Source of the DNA: Alitta virens
Lineage: Eukaryota; Annelida; Polychaeta; Phyllodocida; Nereididae
Assembly: GCA_932294295.1 (NCBI GenBank)
Contig: OW028586.1
Span: forward strand, 5,623,201-5,687,200
Length of the DNA stretch: 64,000 nucleotides
Direction of reading: 5' to 3'
The number at the start of each line of letters is the position of its first letter. Position 1 is the stretch's first letter. The position numbers were made by a program, and so were the translations under genes. A model generated the notes under the pieces. It had not been told where the DNA came from. It saw nothing but the letters and a program-made list of their open reading frames with translations, and did not search any database. This document shows positions 57,839-64,000 of the stretch, piece by piece.

Positions 57839-58339
57839 TGAGTCCAACACAATTATTTTAATACAATAATCCCTATTGTTTTCTGCATTTTAAATCCAGA
57901 ATATTTTTATTGCGTAAGTAGAGATATTAGCTCACTGAGTGTCTTTTGGTTCATAGCTGTCAAGAGTTGACTGACCTTGGTTTCATTGTAATTGCAACGA
58001 CCAAGGTCACAAAGAGGTTTAATGGCACAGGATAACAATTTAATAGCTAAATAATGATGGTTAAGATCACATCATGGTGAAACTACAGTGGGATAGCATT
58101 GATCTACTCCAGTGGAAATTTTTCACTGACTTGAATAAAATTCTTTATTTCCTGCATCTGTCATTGTTAATTTTATAAAAAGCTTTACAGCAGATTTTGT
58201 AGACTTGGGAACTAAAGTCCAGAGAATGTCACTTGTGACCATACAGAGTTCTAGTTCTGTCAAGGTTCTTCCACATCATCAGCTAATACAGGACATCTGT
58301 AATCCTTCGTTATTGACTACCCATAAATTGCTACCTGCA
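57839..58339. other. No gene seen
   Basis: Non-coding sequence between a SINE and a palindromic MITE. Confidence 0.5.
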
Positions 58340-58341
58340 TA

Positions 58342-58491
58342 CATGGCCAAATGTGCCATGTGCGTTTTCCATAAGTTGGGAAACGCATGGAAAATGCATG
58401 GTTCTGGCCTCATTATAATCAGGCGAAAACCATGCGTTTTCCATGCGTTTATCCAAACACATGGAAAACGCACTTGGCACATTTGACCATG
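58342..58491. mobile_element. Palindromic TA-flanked MITE, copy C
   Basis: Ends CATGGCCAAATGTGCCATGT and, in reverse, CATGGTCAAATGTGCCAAGT. TA on both sides (58340-58341 and 58492-58493). The core CCTCATTATAATCAGGC is shared in pattern with the other copies. Confidence 0.92.
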
Positions 58492-58493
58492 TA

Positions 58494-59394
58494 GTTGCAT
58501 AATAATATGCGGAATTACAATTTCTTAAAGCGGAAGTTTTTGTAAGAATTGCGTAAACAAGGTTAACAAGTTGTGAAATTTTAATGATAGTTAATGCAGA
58601 GATGATCTTATCATTTTAACATCTACTTTCATGCAACACAATGGTACCGTTATACATTATTTTTCAAGAGCAGAATTATCAGTCTTGTCTTCTATAACCT
58701 CTGTTTGTGATTTAATTCTCCATTATTTTGCCGTTCTTTTGAAGTTTATTTGCGGTGTCCTTAAATGTGCAATGATTTCAATAACAGAAGATAAAGAATT
58801 TCAATCACAATGTTTTAAGAAGATTAACTATTTTGGATGGCAATTACTAGGTGATTACATCAGGTATTGAGATGTTACGACTTTGATGTCTTTCCACCAC
58901 CATTTACTGCTGATAGGTGTGCTATTAAGGTCAATGACATTTTGAATGTTATCTCATAATTTCCACAAACAAGTAAGAGATAAAGCTTTTTTATCTTTGT
59001 CCTGTTTTCAGATCAGCCTTGCTCAATAGCAATTATGTGGAGAAGTTTGTAACATGAAATTAGGTGATTGAACTGTATTTGTTTATGTCATTACTGGATC
59101 AGTTGCCACCATTTTTATGTGTGTTTGTCTAACAGATGAGGTATGGTCATCGATTGGAATTAGTTGTTGGCGTTGGCTTAGAGAATGGTTACTTCTATAA
59201 AATTCGAACATGACTGCAGGGATGTTATTGAATGGTGTGGTAATTACCCAATAATTCGGTAAATACTATAACTTAGTTTAAGTGACTGCCTCTTTTCCAA
59301 ATTTGGTTACAAATACTCTACAGGGTGTCACCATCATGTTCTAACACTTTTAAGGGTGCCCTCAGGTTATTACCCATGATGGGTAAAATGCTAT
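58494..59394. other. No gene seen
   Basis: AT-rich non-coding sequence. Confidence 0.5.
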
Positions 59395-59408
59395 ACCTAA
59401 TGTTTGGG

Positions 59409-59594
59409 CGGGGCGGAGGCCTAGCTCAGAGGTAGCGCTCTGGGCTTCCAACCGCTGGGTCCCGGGATAGATTCCCGGTCGAGCCTAAGTTGGATGGCTG
59501 TTTCATCCTTCGTCTCATTGCCATGGTCTCTGCCTGTCCTAATTAGCCCAATTGGTGCAGAAATACAGGACGTAAAGCCCTAATCACCCACCCC
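59409..59594 (+). mobile_element. tRNA-derived SINE, first of a duplicated pair
   Basis: Full length. Perfect 14-bp duplication ACCTAATGTTTGGG (59395-59408 and 59595-59608). It belongs to the subfamily with TAGCCCAATTGGTGC. Confidence 0.93.
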
Positions 59595-59796
59595 ACCTAA
59601 TGTTTGGGTGATCGGAATTTCTCCAAAGTTGGTTTGTATACTCTAGAGGGTGTTTACATGACATGGGAAGTACTTTCCATTTCACCATTCAATGCAGGGC
59701 CTCCCCATGGCAAAAGGGTGGTTGGTACATTGTGGAAAAAGAGTCCCAAACCGATCCATCCTGATTCCAAACCATAGGTTTTTTCAGCCCATAAGG

Positions 59797-59986
59797 CGGG
59801 GTGGGGGCCTAGCTCAGTGGTAGCGTGCTGGGCTTCCAACTGCTGGGTCCCGGGTTCAATTCCTGGTCGAGCCTAAGTTGGATGGCGTTTCCTCCTTCGT
59901 CTCATTGCCATGGTCCCTGCCTGTCCGAATTAGCCCAACTGGTGCAGAAATACAGGACATAAAGCCCTAATCAGACACACACACAC
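59797..59986 (+). mobile_element. tRNA-derived SINE, second of a duplicated pair
   Basis: Full length with head CTAGCTCAGTGGTAGCGTGC. The body lacks one base pair group (GGATGGCGTTTCC). The tail ends in a CA-repeat, unlike the first copy's CCCA tail. No private duplication is seen, which fits arrival by the tandem duplication. Confidence 0.88.
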
Positions 59987-60199
59987 ACCTACTGTTTGGG
60001 TGATCGGAATTTCTCCAAAGTTGGTTTGTATACTCTAGAGGATGTTAAAATTAAATGGAATGTACTTTCCATTGCACCATTCAACGCTACAAAGTCCAGG
60101 GCCTCCCCATAGCAAAAGGGTGGTTGGTACACTGTGGAAGAAGAGTCCCAGACCGATCCATTCTGATTTCAAACCATAGGTTTTTCAGCCCATAAGGCA

Positions 60200-61770
60200 T
60201 TTTCAAAGAGTCACTTTTGTAAACAATGGCGATTTTTAGCATTATTCAAATTTTCGTAAACAATCTGCTGAGTCAAAGCTGTAGGCAATATATTTCTCTA
60301 TGTCCATGTGAATTACTGGCCACTGATATGGCTTAATAACTACAAAATACTACAAAGATAGCGACAAAATCACACTAAAAAAGTTGTGATAGTCATGCCG
60401 TCCTAAAGAATATCAACAAACCAGTGAATCGGCGGGAATGATGTCACAGGCCATCCCTCTTAAATTAACAAGTTGTTGCATCACAGAACCCTAATTGGAC
60501 TATCCTAACGTGTTCAACACATCAATAACAGCATCAACACATATCGACATACCTCGAAAATACAATAATTTTTAAAAGTTGCAAATCGGCAGCATTCCAT
60601 GTTGTTTACGTGTTCATGAGGCAGCGTCTTAGTGGCATGTGCGAAAATGTTAGAGATTATTTGAGTTTGAAATGATAGATAAATACCCAGATATAGCAAA
60701 TGTGCTTGTAAATAAAGCTGCAAACTTATTTTAAGACATTTCCATTGAGGTTTCTGTGATTTACGCAACAATAATAATCTAAGAAATAAATAGAGAATAT
60801 CTATTTCCAGGGGGCGCTGCAGTGACGTGACAGGGGCACCACCACACAAGCATAAGATAGCCCGAAATATTTTTTTTTTCAGCTGTTAAATGTGTTAATC
60901 AGTACTAACATACAGAATGACTCATATGGAATTGTCCATGTATCGCCGACTTTCGGCGAGACACGGAATGTCACGGATTATAACGGGGTGTTGCGCTTAC
61001 CCCATGGGATGCCCAATTGCTTCACAGGGCCTTTCTCGGACTTTTGCCGACCTGCGGGGACCTTCGGGTAATTAATTTTATCCTTATTAACTCCATCAAA
61101 ACCTTGGGCCCTTTAAGAACAGGTGTTAGGGGGTTGAAACTGATACTTCTGCAACCCTGTCATTACAGCCCTTGATTGTTCATAGCATCTACTCTTGTCT
61201 TCATGTTCATAGTAAGATCAAAGGATGCTGTTTCTACTAGTCTTTGAGTCACAAAAACCAATTTTCTCCATCTTCTTTTGATTGTAGTGACACTATTTGT
61301 ATTGGATAGCTCCCATCTTCTGGATTAAGACCATGTAAATTGCATTGCAATGTGATCAGTAGACCCTGAGATATCTATATTATCAATAAATTTAAATACA
61401 TTTAACTGCATCTTTACCCAGTTCATTACATCCTAGATAAACCAGAGTTTAAGCAAGATTATATGAAGTGATAAATGTGTTATTATTATTTAGAAATAAA
61501 TATTTAAAACTAACATGCTATGTTTGTGCAGTTGAATAAAGTTATGTTATCTTTAACAATCACAATATAAATACAATCTCACCAATAAAACCACTATCAA
61601 GACCACCTCTCTATTAACACCGTGTCACAATAGCTCACAATTATCCACTGTTCAATCAAAACTACTGAACAGATAGACATATTAAAACCACTAATAAGAT
61701 CTCCTCACAATTAAGACCACACAATTTCGGACCTGTCAGCATTGTTATTTATGAAGGCTACTTTGACTTT
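60200..61770. other. No gene seen
   Basis: Non-coding. A GC-richer patch at about 60,940-61,075 stands out (repeated CGGCGAG/CGGACTT phrases) but has no recognised identity. Confidence 0.4.
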
Positions 61771-61774
61771 TTGT

Positions 61775-62003
61775 ATTAGATAGACAGACAGACAGACAGC
61801 TAGACAGACCAACAGACAGATTACTAGATAGATAACTAGATAGATGGATAGATTACTAGATAGATAGGAGCTTAAGTTGGATGGCTGTTTAATCCTTCGT
61901 CTCATTGCCATGGTCTCTGCCTGTCCTAATTAGCCCAACTGGTGCAGAAATACAGGACTTAAAGCCCTAATCACCCACCCACCCACTAGATAGATAGATA
62001 GAA
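61775..62003. repeat. GATA/GACA microsatellite split by a SINE
   Basis: Runs of GACA and GATA units from about 61,780, interrupted by a 5'-truncated SINE, resume as TAGATAGATAGATAG before 62,003. Confidence 0.85.
61868..61984 (+). mobile_element. 5'-truncated SINE in a GATA microsatellite
   Basis: Body and tail only. Duplication ACTAGATAGATAG (61855-61867 and 61985-61997). Confidence 0.92.
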
Positions 62004-62504
62004 AAAACTTCTTCATAACTATTTATTACATGTATCACAGACTCGTGACAAATGGTTGCTATGGCAACGGCAAAGACAGAGATCTGAGATAGACAGGAGT
62101 AATAGACTGACTATTATATACTGGCTATGGATACAGCCTAAATCAATGAATAAATTAATAATACGTTATAAACAGCACTTGACAAACAATTGACACCTTT
62201 TCCTGCATACAATCAATCAATCAATCAATCAATCACAAAACATTCAGGCAAGAGACATTATTTCTTAACTATATTTTAACAAGCAGCCAACTTGCTGTGA
62301 CCTTTGACACACTATATTATTTCAGACAAAAAAAAAAAGTTATTCTTATTCTCCACTTACTTGAGTTCCTTCATTTGAGATTCAGTGACACAATATAGCT
62401 GATTACTATAATCCCCATGGCATCCATCTAATGGTAAATCAATGAATACTTGTTGTGTACAAGGAAACATGAGGTCAGTCCTGACCAAACAACTGCTATT
62501 GATA
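62004..62504. other. No gene seen
   Basis: Non-coding; contains an AATC microsatellite near 62,212-62,234. Confidence 0.5.
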
Positions 62505-62647
62505 CAGCCATCAGTCAGTCAGTCAGTCAGTCAGTCAGTAACTGCACCAAAGCCCTTATTTAATAATCTGTGCTAGCATCATTAATACAGCAGTCAGTCA
62601 GTCAGTCAGTACGTCAGTACGTCAGTCAGTCAGTACGTCAGTCAGTC

Positions 62648-62836
62648 GGGCGGGGGCCTAGCTCAGAGGTAGCGCTCTGGGCTTCCAACCGCTGGGTCCC
62701 GGGTTCGATTCCCGGTCGAGCCTAAGTTGGATGGCTGTTTCATCCTTCGTCTCATTGCCATGGTCTCTGCCTGTCCTAATTAGCCCAACTGGTGCAGAAA
62801 TACAGGACATAAAGCCCTAATCACACACACACACAC
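62648..62836 (+). mobile_element. tRNA-derived SINE, near consensus
   Basis: Intact head GCCTAGCTCAGAGGTAGCGC, anticodon-loop-like CTTCCAA (UCC, as in tRNA-Gly), B box GGTTCGATTCCCGG, body and CA tail. Duplication ACGTCAGTCAGTC (62635-62647 and 62837-62849). It is the best copy in the window from which to define the family. Confidence 0.95.
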
Positions 62837-62849
62837 ACGTCAGTCAGTC

Positions 62850-62987
62850 CTTTACTAGATATCCAACCCAGACAATTATTGATTTTTTATATGCTTCTGG
62901 TTTCTACTACCAAATATAGTTAATCAATCTTAACCTAGAGAGCCTCTACATAGCCCACTCAGGTGCTGATGAGGCGTTAAACAATAA

Positions 62988-63046
<59 letters not shown>
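62850..63046 (+). mobile_element. LINE 3' fragment with long CA tail
   Basis: The last about 140 bases of the LINE from CTTTACTAGATATCCAACCC, then a CA-repeat of about 55 bases. Duplication ACGTCAGTCAGTC (62837-62849 and 63047-63059). Confidence 0.94.
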
Positions 63047-63052
<6 letters not shown>

Positions 63053-63264
63053 GTCAGTCAGTCAGTCAGTCATCTTACATAGAAAACTATTTCAAGGATA
63101 ATTGTACAATCGTATTGGAAGGACAAGTTAGGAAAAAAAAGTTCACATGGGGGTTGACCTATGACTTCATATATTTTTATCTTCTGAATGTACAGTGTAA
63201 TAAAATTTGCTGCTTAACAGAACTCCAATTTAACCCTTGAAATTTGTGAAGACAAGGGGAGTTA

Positions 63265-64000
63265 CACTACCAGTCAAAAGTCTTTGGACACCCCAATATC
63301 TGCCATAATTACCCAGTCTGAAGAATCAAATGCAATGTATATCAATTGTAATACGTCTAGAGAATACATAATAACCAAAAGTGTCAGCCAAGGAAACAAG
63401 TATGTCGCAAAATTGAAAGTTATTAGGAGAAGGACCATGATGGAGGTCGTCAGCTGCAAGTATGAACTTCATTTCTAGATACATGCTGTCCTCAAATGCA
63501 CTCAAAATTGATGTAATATCAAAGCCTTAAGGCAGCAGGTAACTATCATGTCTTAATTAACACTTTGTTTGCTCTTTAACTATGTTATGTCGGCAAGATA
63601 TTTGTCTATCACCAAGTGCCCTATATTTTTGGATTAGAGGGCATTCAATACAAAAAAAACCTCTAACTATGGGACCTAGAAAAGAGCTTTCATATGAAAA
63701 AAAGACTCAAAATTGAAGTATTAAGAGATGAGGGCTACAGCTGCAGAGGTATTGCCAAAAAACTGGGCATTCCTAAGAGCACAGTTGCATACACGCTGCA
63801 AAGACTTGATGAAAGTGGTACAAATAAGGACAGAGAAAGAAGTGGGAGACCCAGGGTAACAACTCCAGCACATAACAAGTACCTGAGGGTGACCATCTTG
63901 CGAGATAGAAAGCTCAGTGCACCACAACTACGAGCCCAAATCAATGATATTCACAACATCAATGTGTCAACTTCTACTGTACAAAGAAGACTGAGGGATG
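63265..64000 (+). mobile_element. Tc1-like transposon, cut by the window end
   Basis: The left end CACTACCAGTCAAAAGTCTT, then TGGACACCCC follows TA at 63263-63264; this is the common Tc1 end type. The transposase starts MGPRKELSYEKK at 63669. A run of A's near 63,697-63,703 then shifts the frame. The second frame gives the paired helix-turn-helix DNA-binding domain: VLRDEGYSCRGIAKKLGIPK, STVAYTLQRL, the GRPR hook RSGRPRVTT, and the second helix set ILRDRKLSAPQLRAQIN. The DDE catalytic part lies beyond the window. The frameshift makes this copy inactive unless corrected. Confidence 0.9.

Larger units (their letters stand above)
59409..60199 (+). repeat. Tandem duplication of SINE plus about 200 bp of flank
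   Basis: The flank 59,595-59,796 (ACCTAATGTTTGGGTGATCG through CAGCCCATAAGG) recurs at 59,987-60,199 with about 90% identity by eye. A SINE precedes each copy. The unit is about 390 bp. The copies have drifted, so the event is not recent. Confidence 0.8.
62505..63070. repeat. CAGT microsatellite with nested SINE and LINE
   Basis: CAGT repeats near 62,510-62,538, 62,591-62,647, 62,837-62,849 and 63,047-63,070 are pieces of a repeat region opened by a SINE and a LINE fragment, which share the ACGTCAGTCAGTC target. Confidence 0.85.

Noticed and set aside
62648..62722. SINE heads as real tRNA genes
   Set aside because: A and B boxes and an UCC-like anticodon loop are present, but acceptor stems do not pair and each head continues into the same SINE body and tail with target duplications.

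Overview
The window is nuclear DNA from an animal with introns and many transposons. Canonical GT-AG exons, a dense tRNA-derived SINE family, a LINE with an RNase H domain, GalEa-type Copia, BEL/Pao, PIF/Harbinger, Tc1 and several MITE families together fit a marine invertebrate. The species cannot be fixed from sequence alone. There is no bacterial-style operon, rRNA or CRISPR array.

Region by region: (1) 1-10.8 kb holds the 3' part of one host gene on the + strand. Its twelve exons have matching phases and encode armadillo-type repeats, a Ser/Arg/Pro/Glu linker built on a minisatellite, an acidic segment and a Schlafen-type AlbA_2 domain. The introns carry a hAT-like MITE, an imperfect-TIR element and SINEs. 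(2) 12.2-15.4 kb is a graveyard of a LINE end, a gag-protease remnant and the 5' piece of an old BEL element. (3) 15,376-29,922 is a young BEL element on the minus strand, bounded by 687-bp LTRs and a GTGTC target duplication. It was inserted into the old BEL, whose integrase resumes at 29.9 kb. The young element's pol is split by a 7.8-kb terminal-inverted-repeat element (TCACAG duplication). That element contains a decayed Harbinger transposon, a SINE and a further MITE, so the stack is four deep. (4) 32.9-37.3 kb is a GalEa-like Copia element (ATTGT duplication) on the minus strand. Most of its 3' LTR is lost and it carries two short LINE insertions. (5) 37.4-43.2 kb is a near full-length I/Nimb-like LINE with ORF1 and a twice-frameshifted ORF2. 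(6) 43-54 kb has two partial or complete genes for secreted Cys-rich proteins, on opposite strands, with alike first-exon/second-exon junctions. Between them lie a broken TTF/hAT-type gene and SINE, LINE and MITE copies. (7) 54-64 kb is mostly non-coding. It has SINEs, palindromic MITEs, a tandem duplication, microsatellites and the start of a Tc1-like element cut by the window end.

The mobile elements appear linked. The 3' end of the LINE and the 3' end of the abundant SINE look related, from a shared TAGCCCA..TCAGGTGC block through a CGTAAA/CGTTAAA block to a CA-rich tail. Both families also leave 10-15 bp target duplications, even around insertions as short as 31-55 bp. I infer that this LINE's enzymes move the SINE.

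The most unusual host-gene observation is the ARM-repeat plus AlbA_2 protein. The most unusual mobile-element observations are the unclassified 6-bp-duplication element, the palindromic TA-flanked MITE family, and the LINE/SINE tail sharing.
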